Assembly: GCA_958296405.1 (NCBI GenBank)
Contig: OY282519.1
Location: forward strand, 372,001 to 436,000
DNA length: 64,000 nt
Direction of reading: 5' to 3'
Source: an uncultured Pseudomonadales bacterium
GTDB taxonomy: Bacteria; Pseudomonadota; Gammaproteobacteria; Pseudomonadales; Azotimanducaceae
Part shown: positions 1-7,910 of the stretch, in pieces
Layout: each line of letters opens with the position of its first letter
Position numbering within the stretch: the stretch's first letter is position 1
Program-made: the position numbers and the translations under genes
Notes under the pieces: model-generated
The model's database searches: none
Told to the model about the DNA's origin: nothing
What the model saw: only the letters and a program-made list of their open reading frames with translations

Positions 1-562
1 CGATGCGATGCGGCGCCTCAAAGAAGACAACCGCTTCCGGACGCCGCAAGCGGTGCGCGAGGGCGGCGCGGCGAGCCGTTTGACGCGCCGGCAAGAAGCC
101 CTCGAAGACAAACCTGCCGCCGGCCACCGGCGAAGCCGACAATGCGGCCGTCAATGCGCTCGGCCCTGGGATGGGGACGATCGGAACGCCGTCCTGCGCG
201 GCTTGGCGCACCAGCTCAAAGCCTGGGTCCGACACCAGCGGCGTGCCCGCATCAGACACCAAGGCGACATCCCGCCCGGCCACCAACCGCCGCAACGCCA
301 AGCGGCTCGCCGCGGCCTCATTGCGCTCATGCAGGGGAATGAGTTCGCTGGGTTCGGCGCCGATGTGGCGCAAAAGAATCCGGCAGCGTCTGGTATCTTC
401 GCAGGTCAGCGTAGGCGTGGCTTTGAGGATGCGCACGGCACGCGCCGTGATGTCCTCCAAGTTGCCGATCGGTGTTGCGACAACGTACAAGCACCCAGTG
501 TCCAAATTGGCTTCCCTTGTTTGCCTGAAGGCCGTGGCGAGTTGCCTCGGCGCTGGCGTCAT
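1..562 (-). CDS. rsmI: RsmI, 16S rRNA 2'-O-ribose C1402 methyltransferase (partial, C-terminus beyond window)
   Basis: Reverse-strand translation from an ATG at 562 gives the N-terminal part of a SAM-dependent tetrapyrrole-methylase-fold protein. It reads YVVATPIGNLEDIT, then CEDTR, then ALVSDAGTPLVSDPG, then PIPGPSA, the hallmark motifs of RsmI (YraL), which methylates the ribose of C1402 in 16S rRNA. The gene runs off the left edge after FEAPHRI, so the last third is missing. About 24 residues precede the first conserved strand. A TTG at 505 is an alternative start that would leave 5 residues. The ATG start makes the 5' end overlap the divergent lpoA start at 498. rsmI beside lpoA-yraN is the usual gammaproteobacterial order. 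Confidence 0.9.
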   Translation of the reverse strand, partial: MTPAPRQLATAFRQTREANLDTGCLYVVATPIGNLEDITARAVRILKATPTLTCEDTRRCRILLRHIGAEPSELIPLHERNEAAASRLALRRLVAGRDVALVSDAGTPLVSDPGFELVRQAAQDGVPIVPIPGPSALTAALSASPVAGGRFVFEGFLPARQTARRAALAHRLRRPEAVVFFEAPHRI

Positions 563-2285
563 TGTCGCAATCTCCGGGTGCCAAGCCCAAGACCGCGCCG
601 GCGAGGCGCCGCAGCCCACCGTGGCCGAGCCGGCGCCAACGACGCCGGCGACGAGCTCCGACCGCGCAGCATTGAACGCCGCCGACGCGCTCCTGAACGC
701 TGGCGACGCCGACGCGGCCAGTGCCATCGCGGTGCGGCTTGCCGCCAAGGCTGCGGCCGGCGGCTTGGCAGACGCGCTGCATTTCGACCTGCGCATGTTG
801 GAGGCGCGCATCGCCGCCGCCAACGGCGATGTGGATGGCGCTCGCCAACTCCTGCGCCAGATGAGGCCCTTCAACGCCGCGCAACGCGCCAACCGCATCC
901 GCTTCGCCGCCCGCTTGGATGCCGAAGCCGGGCTGCCGGCGCAAGCCGCGGCGCGGCTCGCCAATCTTGATGCCGACGCCGTTGACAATCCGGCGTCGGT
1001 GGTGGCCACGCTCTGGGCCTATGCGCTGCGCGCGCCGGCATCGGCCATGGCCACGCAGCACAGCGCGCCGGGCACAACCGCCGCCGCTTGGCAGGCGCTG
1101 CTGATGGCGTACAACGATGCGCTCACGCCGCGCCAGCAGCGCAATGTCTGGGAACAGTGGCGGGCGGCGCATCCGAACCACATTGCGGCGCGCGCCGAAC
1201 CGCCCTTGGCAAGCGCCGCCGCCATGCCGGGACGCATCGCGCTGCTGCTGCCCCTTTCCGGGCCGCTCGAAGCTGCGGCGCGGGCCGTGCGCGACGGCTT
1301 CCTCGCCGCCTATCTGGCGTCGGCGCCGCCGCCGTGGCAGACCGTGCGCATCTACGACACGGATGCTGCCTCCGTGGAGGCGTTGTACGCACAAGCCCTC
1401 GCCGACGATGCGGCGCTTGTGGTTGGCCCGTTGGCGAAGGAGGCGACGCGCCGCCTGTGGGCATTGCCAGCGGGCTTGCCCGTGTTGGCGCTCAACACCG
1501 TCCCCGCCAGCGCCGGCAACGCCGACCCGCCGCCGTCAGCGCAGTCCGCGCAACGCATTCAGTTCGCCTTGGCCGCGGAGGATGACGGCCGCGCCATCGG
1601 TCGGCGCTTAAGCGCCGACGGAGCGCGCCGCGTGGCGCTCTTCCGCGGCGGCGCCTGGTCTGAACGCGCCGCGACGGCGTTGCGCACCGGCTTGGGGCCC
1701 GAGACGCAGGTGGTCGCCGCCGGCATGTTGCAGGACATCAAGGATGTGACGACCAACGTCGCTCAGACGCTCGGCGTCGTGGCAAGCAGCGAACGCCACC
1801 GCGCCCTCGCCCAGCACTTCGGGTCCGACGTGGAGTTCACCGCCCGCCGGCGCCAAGACGTGGACGCGGTGGCGGCCCTCGTCGAGGCAGACTACTTGCC
1901 GTCACTGCGCCGGGCGCTGGCCTTCCATTTCGCCGCGGACGTGCCCATTTACGCTTCCGCGCAAGCGCTGCGCACCGCTGGGGGTGGGCGTGAGCTGGAT
2001 GGCGCCCGTGTCTGCGGAATGCCTTGGCAGCTCCAGCCGCCACGCGCCAAGGCCACGCTGCAAGGCGCGTTCGACCAACTGAGCGGTGCGATGGAAGCGC
2101 TGTTCGCCTTCGGCGTGGATGCGTTTCGCATCGCCAACCAGCTTGAAGACTTCCACGCCGGCGCCAAGATTCTGGGCGGCGCCGGCGTGCTCACGCTGGG
2201 CCAAGATGGCGTGGTGCGCCGCGAACTCGCTTGCGCGGCGGTGCGCGGCGACCGTCTCGAGCCATTGGCGGCAGCGGCGCAATAG
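498..2285 (+). CDS. lpoA: LpoA-like lipoprotein, activator of penicillin-binding protein
   Basis: An approximately 595-residue lipoprotein of the LpoA/YraM (LppC) family, which in E. coli reaches through the periplasm from the outer membrane to stimulate the peptidoglycan synthase PBP1A. From the GTG at 498 it has a short basic start, a hydrophobic stretch and the lipobox AISGC. An Ala-rich helical (TPR-like) N-terminal half follows, then a periplasmic-binding-protein-like C-terminal half beginning GRIALLLPLSGPLEAAARAV. The open frame extends upstream to 171, but that part lies antisense to rsmI and precedes the signal peptide, so I rejected it. Its stop (TAG at 2283-2285) overlaps the yraN start by one base, implying translational coupling. 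The start codon is inferred. Confidence 0.85.
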   Translation: MSKLASLVCLKAVASCLGAGVIVAISGCQAQDRAGEAPQPTVAEPAPTTPATSSDRAALNAADALLNAGDADAASAIAVRLAAKAAAGGLADALHFDLRMLEARIAAANGDVDGARQLLRQMRPFNAAQRANRIRFAARLDAEAGLPAQAAARLANLDADAVDNPASVVATLWAYALRAPASAMATQHSAPGTTAAAWQALLMAYNDALTPRQQRNVWEQWRAAHPNHIAARAEPPLASAAAMPGRIALLLPLSGPLEAAARAVRDGFLAAYLASAPPPWQTVRIYDTDAASVEALYAQALADDAALVVGPLAKEATRRLWALPAGLPVLALNTVPASAGNADPPPSAQSAQRIQFALAAEDDGRAIGRRLSADGARRVALFRGGAWSERAATALRTGLGPETQVVAAGMLQDIKDVTTNVAQTLGVVASSERHRALAQHFGSDVEFTARRRQDVDAVAALVEADYLPSLRRALAFHFAADVPIYASAQALRTAGGGRELDGARVCGMPWQLQPPRAKATLQGAFDQLSGAMEALFAFGVDAFRIANQLEDFHAGAKILGGAGVLTLGQDGVVRRELACAAVRGDRLEPLAAAAQ

Positions 2286-2698
2286 TGCGCGCCGCCCTCA
2301 CGTTCCCCGCGGCGCGGCGACGGTGGCGCAACGCCAACCGTGGTCGCCGCGGCCGGCGCGCCGAACGTCGCGCCGCGCGCTACCTGCGCCGCCGCGGGTT
2401 GAAGTTGGTCACGCGCAACTACGCCACGCGCGCTGGCGAGATCGATCTGGTGATGCGCGACGGCGCCACCTTGGTGTTCGTCGAGGTGCGGCTGCGTGGG
2501 GCCACCGCATGGTTCGGCGGCGTCGAATCCGTGGATTGGGCCAAGCGACGCCGTTTGGCGCGCGCTGCGCGGTCCTTTCTCGCCGCCTACCCGAGATACG
2601 CGCAAGATCGAGCGCGGTTTGACGTCGTGGCGATGTCGAGCACACACTTGGGGGCGCAAGTTGAGTGGGTGCGCGATGCCTTCACTGCCACGTCCTAA
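2285..2698 (+). CDS. yraN: UPF0102 family protein YraN
   Basis: A 137-residue UPF0102 protein with a predicted nuclease-like fold of unknown function. The start is a GTG at 2285 sharing its G with the lpoA stop codon (TAGTG). The family core is clear: RAARYLRRRGLKLVTRNY, then GEIDLVMRDG, then FVEVRLR, ending FDVVAMS and VEWVRDAF. The GEID...EVR residues occupy the PD-(D/E)XK-like active-site positions, and Arg instead of Lys at the last one is, from memory, also what E. coli YraN has. The N-terminus is unusually Arg-rich. It follows lpoA and overlaps the start of dolP. In E. coli diaA lies between yraN and dolP; here it is absent. Confidence 0.88.
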   Translation: MRAALTFPAARRRWRNANRGRRGRRAERRAARYLRRRGLKLVTRNYATRAGEIDLVMRDGATLVFVEVRLRGATAWFGGVESVDWAKRRRLARAARSFLAAYPRYAQDRARFDVVAMSSTHLGAQVEWVRDAFTATS

Positions 2699-3287
2699 CC
2701 GAGCCAGCCGCCTTCGATCCATTGGCGGCGCATTGCTGCTGGCCGCGCTGTGCGCCGGCTGCGCCACCGTCACCGGCACCGACCCAGGCGCCCGCAGCTT
2801 AGGCGTCATCTTCGACGACCGCGGCATCGAGTTCGCCGCCAAGAACGAAATCCGGGATGCCGGGGAAGTGTTGGCGGCCAGCAACATCGGCGTCGACAGC
2901 TTCAACGGCGTTGTGCTGTTGACCGGCTCGGTGGCGACGGACGCGCTGAAGCGCCAAGCGCAGCAGGCGGTGGAAAGGGTGCGCAAGGTGCGCCGGGTAC
3001 ACAACGAAATCGTGGTCGGCCCGCAGGACACCATCGTCTCGCGCGCCAACGACCGCTTGTTGTCCACCAAGGTGCGCGCCGCTTTGGTGGGGGATGCAAA
3101 GGTGAACGCAGACCGCGTGAGCATCGTCACGCGCAACGGCGCCGTCTTTCTGATGGGGCTGGTGCCCGCCGAGCAGTCCAACGCGGCGGCCGAGGTGGCC
3201 CGCAAAGTGCTTGGCGTGCAACGCGTGGTCAAGGTGTTCGAGCACGTCGCGCCGGCAGCGACGGCAGAAGAGGACGAGGCGCGGTAG
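2676..3287 (+). CDS. dolP: DolP-like outer-membrane lipoprotein with two BON domains
   Basis: A 203-residue lipoprotein from the ATG at 2676: basic start, hydrophobic helix and lipobox LCAGC at about residue 28. Two BON domains follow, roughly residues 45-115 (IRDAGEVLAASNIGVDSFNGVVLLTGSV) and 120-195 (LLSTKVRAALVGDAKVNADRVSIVTRNGAVFLMGLV). DolP (YraP) binds anionic phospholipid and supports outer-membrane integrity and the BAM machine in E. coli. The ATG lies inside the last codons of yraN in another frame. Length, domain order and neighbours all fit DolP rather than the larger OsmY group. It converges on sspB with a gap of about 14 bases. Confidence 0.88.
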   Translation: MPSLPRPNRASRLRSIGGALLLAALCAGCATVTGTDPGARSLGVIFDDRGIEFAAKNEIRDAGEVLAASNIGVDSFNGVVLLTGSVATDALKRQAQQAVERVRKVRRVHNEIVVGPQDTIVSRANDRLLSTKVRAALVGDAKVNADRVSIVTRNGAVFLMGLVPAEQSNAAAEVARKVLGVQRVVKVFEHVAPAATAEEDEAR

Positions 3288-3301
3288 CTCCGCCGCCGGG
3301 G

Positions 3302-3688
3302 CTACTCCACCAACTTCAGGGCCGGCGCGCCACGCGGGGCGGGCTGCGCGTCGTCCTTGGGGGGTTGCGCCTTGGCTGGCGGCTCAACCTCGAACGCCAT
3401 CCCTTCCCCGTTCTCTTTGGCATAGACGGCCGCCACCGCCCGCAACGGCGCCACGACATGAAACGGCTCGCCACTGAAGCGCGAGTCGAACTCCACCGCG
3501 GCGTCGTCGAGTTGGAAGTTGCGCGTTGCCGCGGCAGAGACATTCAGCACGATGCGCCCATCCTGCACATGGCGCTGGGGCACCGCCACGCCATCGGCAT
3601 CCGCCGCCACCAACAGGTAAGGCGTGCAGTCGTTGTCGCTGATCCACTCCAAGAGCGCACGGATCAGATACGGACGCGAGGAGGTCAT
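3302..3688 (-). CDS. sspB: SspB, ClpXP adaptor (stringent starvation protein B)
   Basis: A 128-residue adaptor that delivers ssrA-tagged, ribosome-rescued polypeptides to the ClpXP protease. The N-terminal substrate-binding domain (residues 1-105) has the family signature RPYLIRALLEWISDNDCTPY and later VLNVSAAATRNFQ and FSGEPFHVVAPLRAVAAVYAKENG. A flexible Pro/Ala/Lys-rich linker ends in ALKLVE, matching the short C-terminal ClpX-docking tail of the family. The start overlaps the sspA stop (ATGA), so the two genes are coupled. Confidence 0.93.
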   Translation of the reverse strand: MTSSRPYLIRALLEWISDNDCTPYLLVAADADGVAVPQRHVQDGRIVLNVSAAATRNFQLDDAAVEFDSRFSGEPFHVVAPLRAVAAVYAKENGEGMAFEVEPPAKAQPPKDDAQPAPRGAPALKLVE

Positions 3689-4302
3689 TCGCGCATTTCC
3701 ACTTCAGCCTCGGTGAGGCTGGCGCGGAACGAAAGCCGCTCGAAGACGCGCTTCATGTAGCGCCGGATCGGACGCACTTGACGATCCGGCAGGGTGATCT
3801 TCATGGCCTTGAGGCGCCAGAGAATGGGCGCCACATAGCAATCCACCAAGCTGAACTCGTCGCTTAAGAAAAACTTGTTCTGGCTAAACACCTGCGCCGA
3901 GCCGATCAAGTTTTCGCGCAGCTCTTTGCGCGCCCGGGTGGCGGCGTCGGAATGCTCGCCGGACATGAGCAGATCGACATGGCCGCTCCATTCCTTGTCG
4001 ATGCGATGCATCATCTGCCGCGCTTGGGCGCGTTCCACCGGATAGACGGTGAGGAGCGGCGGGTGTGGGAAGCGCTCGTCCAAGTACTCCATGATGACGG
4101 CGCTTTCGTAAAGCACGACCTCGCGGTCGAACAACGTCGGCAGCGTGTTGTAGGGGTTCAGTTCGCCCAAATCGATCGGCTTGTGCTTGGAATCGACTTC
4201 CACTCGCTCGATGTTGACGCCCTTCTCGGCCACCACCATGCGCACGCGATGGCTGTACTGATCCGTCACGTCCGAGAACAAAGTCATGGACGCGCGCCCC
4301 AT
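3685..4302 (-). CDS. sspA: SspA, stringent starvation protein A (GST-fold RNA polymerase-associated regulator)
   Basis: A glutathione-S-transferase-fold protein that binds RNA polymerase and modulates stress and stationary-phase transcription. The thioredoxin-like half opens MTLFSDVTDQYSHRVRMVVAEKGV and the helical half includes MEYLDERFPHPPLLTVYPVERA and FFLSDEFSLVDCYVAPILWRL, close to E. coli SspA. The frame is open back to an ATG at 4350, overlapping petC. I chose the ATG at 4302 because it leaves five residues before MTLFSD, nearer the E. coli layout. An ATG at 4287 is also possible. The order rpsI-petABC-sspA-sspB is standard in this class. Confidence 0.92.
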   Translation of the reverse strand: MGRASMTLFSDVTDQYSHRVRMVVAEKGVNIERVEVDSKHKPIDLGELNPYNTLPTLFDREVVLYESAVIMEYLDERFPHPPLLTVYPVERAQARQMMHRIDKEWSGHVDLLMSGEHSDAATRARKELRENLIGSAQVFSQNKFFLSDEFSLVDCYVAPILWRLKAMKITLPDRQVRPIRRYMKRVFERLSFRASLTEAEVEMRE

Positions 4303-4331
4303 CAAGACGCTGATTGGAACGTCGGTTGTGA

Positions 4332-5102
4332 TCAGCGGATGCCCTTCCAATACTCGCGGTTAAGCAAAAAGGCGAACACGAAAAGCACCGCCAAGAACGC
4401 GAGGACATACGCCCCGATGCGCTCCCGTTCGAGCCGCGTCGGCTCACCGACGTAGTAAAGGAAGTTCACAAGGTCATAGGCCGCCGCGTTGAACTCCTTC
4501 TCGTCGTAGATGCCCGTGCCGGCCTCCACCTCAAGCAGGCACTGCGACGCACGGGGAGCGCCGATCAGTGCTTCGCCATGCACGATGTCCAAAGGTTCGT
4601 AGCCTTTGCACACTTCCCGCTGCGTGCCCTGCAGTTCCATCATCACATGGGGCATGCCGACGTTATCGAACACCTTGTTGTTCACCCCAAAGGGCCGCGT
4701 CGGGTCGATGTAGAAGGTTTTGAGATAGGTGTAAAGCCAATCCACGCCCCGCACCCGCGCCACCATGGTGAGGTCCGGCGGGGCGGCGCCGAACCACCCC
4801 TTGGCTTCCTCTTCCGGCATCGCCGTGGTCATCAGGCTGCCGATTTTCTGGCCGGTGAAGATCACGTTCTCCATGACGATGCCGTGGGGCGCTCCCAAGT
4901 CGTCCGCAGTGCGCTCGTAGCGCTGGAACTTCAGCGAATGGCAGCCCAAGCAGTAGTTGGCGTAGAGCCGGAGGCCACGCTGCAGCGAAGGCTTGTCGGT
5001 GAGGTTCGGCGTCATCGCCTCAAGCGTCCACGACGATTCGGCCGCGAGAGCCGGCATCCCGAGCACTGCCGCCACCAACAGCGCGCCGAGCAAGCGCATC
5101 AT
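4332..5102 (-). CDS. petC: Cytochrome c1, heme subunit of the ubiquinol-cytochrome c reductase (bc1) complex
   Basis: A 256-residue secreted membrane-anchored c-type cytochrome carrying electrons from the Rieske protein to soluble cytochrome c. A Sec signal peptide (residues 1-20, ending PALA) precedes the mature protein. The heme site CLGCH is at residues 51-55 and a likely axial Met is in NVGMPHVMMEL. One C-terminal transmembrane helix (IGAYVLAFLAVLFVFAFLL) anchors it. Its start overlaps the petB stop by four bases, so petA-petB-petC form a coupled operon. Confidence 0.95.
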   Translation of the reverse strand: MMRLLGALLVAAVLGMPALAAESSWTLEAMTPNLTDKPSLQRGLRLYANYCLGCHSLKFQRYERTADDLGAPHGIVMENVIFTGQKIGSLMTTAMPEEEAKGWFGAAPPDLTMVARVRGVDWLYTYLKTFYIDPTRPFGVNNKVFDNVGMPHVMMELQGTQREVCKGYEPLDIVHGEALIGAPRASQCLLEVEAGTGIYDEKEFNAAAYDLVNFLYYVGEPTRLERERIGAYVLAFLAVLFVFAFLLNREYWKGIR

Positions 5103-6364
5103 CGCGTCACCCGCTCTGGCTCAGGTTTCACCCTCTCGATGCGCGAATACCACGGCATCAACAGGAAGTAGGCGAAGTAGACGATGGTGAAGAGCTGCGC
5201 CGCCACCGTCGCGCCCGGCGAAGGCGGGATGGTGCCCAAGTAGCCGAGCGCGATGAAGCTCGCCACGAGCAGGCCCAGCATCAGCTTCGACCACGCGCCC
5301 TTGTAGCGAATGGAGCGCACGGGGCTGCGGTCCAACCAAGGCAGGATGGCCGGAATGAGGATCGCGCCGGCCATCACCACCAGCCCCCAGAACTTCGCCG
5401 ACAACCCAAACAGCGGGAACGTCGTCGCCCGCAGCATGGCGTAGAAGGGGGTGTAGTACCAAACTGGCGCGATGTGCTCCGGCGTCTTGAGCGGATTCGC
5501 CTCCTCGAAGTTCGGCTTTTCGATGAAGTAGCCGTACATCTCCGGCGCGTAGAAGAGCACCAAGCAGAACAGGAACAGGAACACCACCGTGGCCTGCAAG
5601 TCATGCACGGTGTAGTAAGGATGGAACGGAATGCCATCCACCGGCACGCCCTCGGCATCCTTCTGCTGCTTGATGTCGATGCCGTCCGGGTTGTTCGAGC
5701 CGACATGGTGCAACGCGACGATGTGCAGAAACACCAAGCCCACCAACGCCAGCGGCACCGCCACCACATGCAGGGCGAAGAAGCGGTTCAAGGTGATCTC
5801 GGACATGCCGTAATCGCCGCGCACCCACTCCATGAGTTCTGGGCCGACGATGGGGATGGCGCCGGCCAGCGAAACGATCACTTGCGCCGCCCAGAACGAC
5901 ATGTTGCCCCATGTGAGCACATAGCCGAAGAAGCCTTCTGCCATCAGCACGAGGTAGATGGCCATGCCGATCAGCCACAGCAGTTCGCGGGGGGCGCGAT
6001 ACGAGCCATACGCCAGCGCGCGGAACATGTGCAGGTACACCACCAAGAAGAACGCCGAGGCGCCGGTGGAGTGCATGTAGCGGATGAGCCAGCCGAACTC
6101 CACGTCGCGCATGATGTACTCGACCGAGGCGAAGGCGCCGGCGCCGCTCGGCACATACGACATGGTGAGCCAGATGCCGCTCAATAGCTGGATGACCAGC
6201 ACCACCATGGCGAGCGCGCCGAAGTAGTACCAGAAGTTGAAGTTCTTCGGCGCGTAGTACTTGGTGGCGTGGTACTCGACGGTCTCCGTGACCGGCATGC
6301 GCGCGTCGAGCCACGCCATGAAGCGTGTCCAACGGCCGGGGCGCTTCACTGTGGCTTCGGCCAT
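5099..6364 (-). CDS. petB: Cytochrome b subunit of the bc1 complex
   Basis: A 421-residue integral membrane protein with the complete N-terminal (b6-like) and C-terminal (subunit IV-like) halves fused, as in proteobacterial bc1. Heme-ligand histidines are visible in IRYMHSTGAS, VVYLHMFRA, FFALHVVAVP and FLHIVALHHVGSNNP. The quinol-oxidation-site motif reads PVWY (HIAPVWYYTPFYA), where mitochondria and many alphaproteobacteria have PEWY. From memory, this variant occurs in beta- and gammaproteobacteria. It sits one base after petA and overlaps petC. Confidence 0.96.
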   Translation of the reverse strand: MAEATVKRPGRWTRFMAWLDARMPVTETVEYHATKYYAPKNFNFWYYFGALAMVVLVIQLLSGIWLTMSYVPSGAGAFASVEYIMRDVEFGWLIRYMHSTGASAFFLVVYLHMFRALAYGSYRAPRELLWLIGMAIYLVLMAEGFFGYVLTWGNMSFWAAQVIVSLAGAIPIVGPELMEWVRGDYGMSEITLNRFFALHVVAVPLALVGLVFLHIVALHHVGSNNPDGIDIKQQKDAEGVPVDGIPFHPYYTVHDLQATVVFLFLFCLVLFYAPEMYGYFIEKPNFEEANPLKTPEHIAPVWYYTPFYAMLRATTFPLFGLSAKFWGLVVMAGAILIPAILPWLDRSPVRSIRYKGAWSKLMLGLLVASFIALGYLGTIPPSPGATVAAQLFTIVYFAYFLLMPWYSRIERVKPEPERVTR

Positions 6365-6365
6365 G

Positions 6366-6968
6366 TCAGGCAGCCGCCCCGTCTTGGCCGATGACCACCA
6401 CGTTGTCGCTCTCGAAGAAATGCGGCGGCACCGGCAGGTTGTCAGGCGCCGGCACGCTCTTCACCACGCGCCCAGCGAGGTCGAAGCGCGAGCCGTGGCA
6501 TGGGCAGAAGAAGCCGCCCTGCCAATTGGCGTCGAACGTTTCCGGGCGCACCTCGCCGTAGTACTTCGGCGAACAGCCAAGATGCGTGCAGAGGCCGAGA
6601 TAGACGCCAATGTCTGGGCGGCGAGACCGCCAAGCGTTGCGCGCGTACTCCGGCTGCATCGCCTCGTTCTCGGAATCCGGATCGGCCAAGGCCGCCGTCG
6701 CAACGTTTAGTTTGGCAAGCGTCGCCTCGGCGCGATTGACGATGAAGACGGGCTGCCCCCGCCAAGCTGGAATCGGGCCGAGGATTTCTCCTGGGCGCAG
6801 CTTCGCGATGTCCACGCGAATCGGCGCGCCCATGGCCCTCGCCTTGGCGCTCGGCAACCATGCCTGCACGAACGGCACCGCGGCGCCAACCATCCCGACG
6901 CCGCCAACCGCCGCGGTGGCGCCGATTAGGAAGTAGCGACGCTGCTTGTTCACTGGGCCGGCGTTCAT
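6366..6968 (-). CDS. petA: Rieske iron-sulfur subunit of the bc1 complex
   Basis: A 200-residue protein holding the [2Fe-2S] cluster that takes the first electron from ubiquinol. The start is the ATG at 6968; the open frame to 7085 lies antisense to the end of rpsI and precedes the signal anchor, so I rejected it. The N-terminus has a twin-arginine-like RRYFLIG followed by a hydrophobic anchor (residues 12-38). The cluster ligands are in CTHLGC (Cys127, His129, Cys132) and CPCHGS (Cys155, His158, with Cys132-Cys157 as the expected disulfide). It is the first gene of the petABC operon, downstream of rpsI. Confidence 0.95.
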   Translation of the reverse strand: MNAGPVNKQRRYFLIGATAAVGGVGMVGAAVPFVQAWLPSAKARAMGAPIRVDIAKLRPGEILGPIPAWRGQPVFIVNRAEATLAKLNVATAALADPDSENEAMQPEYARNAWRSRRPDIGVYLGLCTHLGCSPKYYGEVRPETFDANWQGGFFCPCHGSRFDLAGRVVKSVPAPDNLPVPPHFFESDNVVVIGQDGAAA

Positions 6969-7011
6969 GCCGGCCCGCCCTTGCGATCCATCCTGCTCCG
7001 GACTGCCGCGA

Positions 7012-7410
7012 TCAACGCTTGGAGTACTGCGGGCGCTTGCGCGCCTTGCGCAATCCGACCTTCTTGCGCTCCACCTCGCGCGCATCCCGCGTGATGTAGC
7101 CAGCGCGGCGCAAATCTCCCCGCAAAGATTCGTCGTAATCCACCAGCGCCCGCGCGATGCCGTGACGGATGGCGCCGGCCTGGCCCGACGCGCCGCCGCC
7201 GCGCACGGTCACCATGATCTCGAACTGATCCACGGCGTTCGCCGTTTCCAAGGGCTGGCGCACGATCATGCGCGCCGTCTCACGCCCGAAGTACTCGTCC
7301 AGCGGGCACCCGTTCACCAAGATGCGCCCGGTGCCATTGCCGCGGCGCAAAAACACGCGGGCGGCGGACGTCTTGCGTCGCCCCGTGCCGTAGTAATGCG
7401 TTTCTGCCAT
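7012..7410 (-). CDS. rpsI: 30S ribosomal protein uS9
   Basis: A 132-residue uS9 with the family opening [17 protein letters not shown], the central [21 protein letters not shown] and the basic tail [12 protein letters not shown], whose C-terminal Arg reaches the P-site tRNA in the ribosome. It follows rplM with a 14-base gap, the conserved rplM-rpsI pair, and leads into petABC. No ambiguity in frame or start. Confidence 0.98.
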   Translation of the reverse strand: MAETHYYGTGRRKTSAARVFLRRGNGTGRILVNGCPLDEYFGRETARMIVRQPLETANAVDQFEIMVTVRGGGASGQAGAIRHGIARALVDYDESLRGDLRRAGYITRDAREVERKKVGLRKARKRPQYSKR

Positions 7411-7424
7411 GGGTCTTGCTTGCC

Positions 7425-7856
7425 TCAGCAGGGCGCGAGCAGCTTCGGTTGCTGCGCCGCGTGGGGATGCTCTGGGCCGGCGTACACCTTCAACTTGCGG
7501 AACACGGCGCGCCCCAGCGGGTTGCGCGGCAACATGCCCTTCACCGCGTGTTGGATGGCGCGTTCCGGATGCTTGTCGATGAGGTCCTCAAAGCGGGTGG
7601 CCTTGATGCCGCCTGGGTAGCCAGAGTGCCGATAGTAGATTTTGTCCCGCCGCTTCGAACCGGTGACCCGCACCTTCTCGGCATTGACGACGATGACGTA
7701 ATCTCCCGTGTCTACATGCGGGGTGTAGCTCGCCTTGTGCTTGCCGCGCAAGCGCCGGGCAATCTCGCTCGCCATGCGGCCGAGCGTCTGGCTCGCCGCG
7801 TCAACAACATACCACTCGCGCTCGACATCCTGCGGGCGCGTGCTCACGGTTTTCAT
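7425..7856 (-). CDS. rplM: 50S ribosomal protein uL13
   Basis: A 143-residue uL13 starting at the ATG at 7856 ([20 protein letters not shown]). Conserved segments include [45 protein letters not shown] and [20 protein letters not shown]. The frame stays open another 18 codons upstream, but uL13 proteins begin near this Met. It sits downstream of zapE and directly upstream of rpsI, as in E. coli. Confidence 0.98.
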   Translation of the reverse strand: MKTVSTRPQDVEREWYVVDAASQTLGRMASEIARRLRGKHKASYTPHVDTGDYVIVVNAEKVRVTGSKRRDKIYYRHSGYPGGIKATRFEDLIDKHPERAIQHAVKGMLPRNPLGRAVFRKLKVYAGPEHPHAAQQPKLLAPC

Positions 7857-7910
7857 GCGAGGCCCGTGTAGGCGGGAAAGCGGCCATTCTATGCGCCGCG
7901 CACTCCGCAA

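Noticed and set aside
171-497. Upstream extension of the lpoA frame
   Set aside because: It is antisense to the conserved rsmI core and would put over 100 residues before a clear lipoprotein signal peptide.
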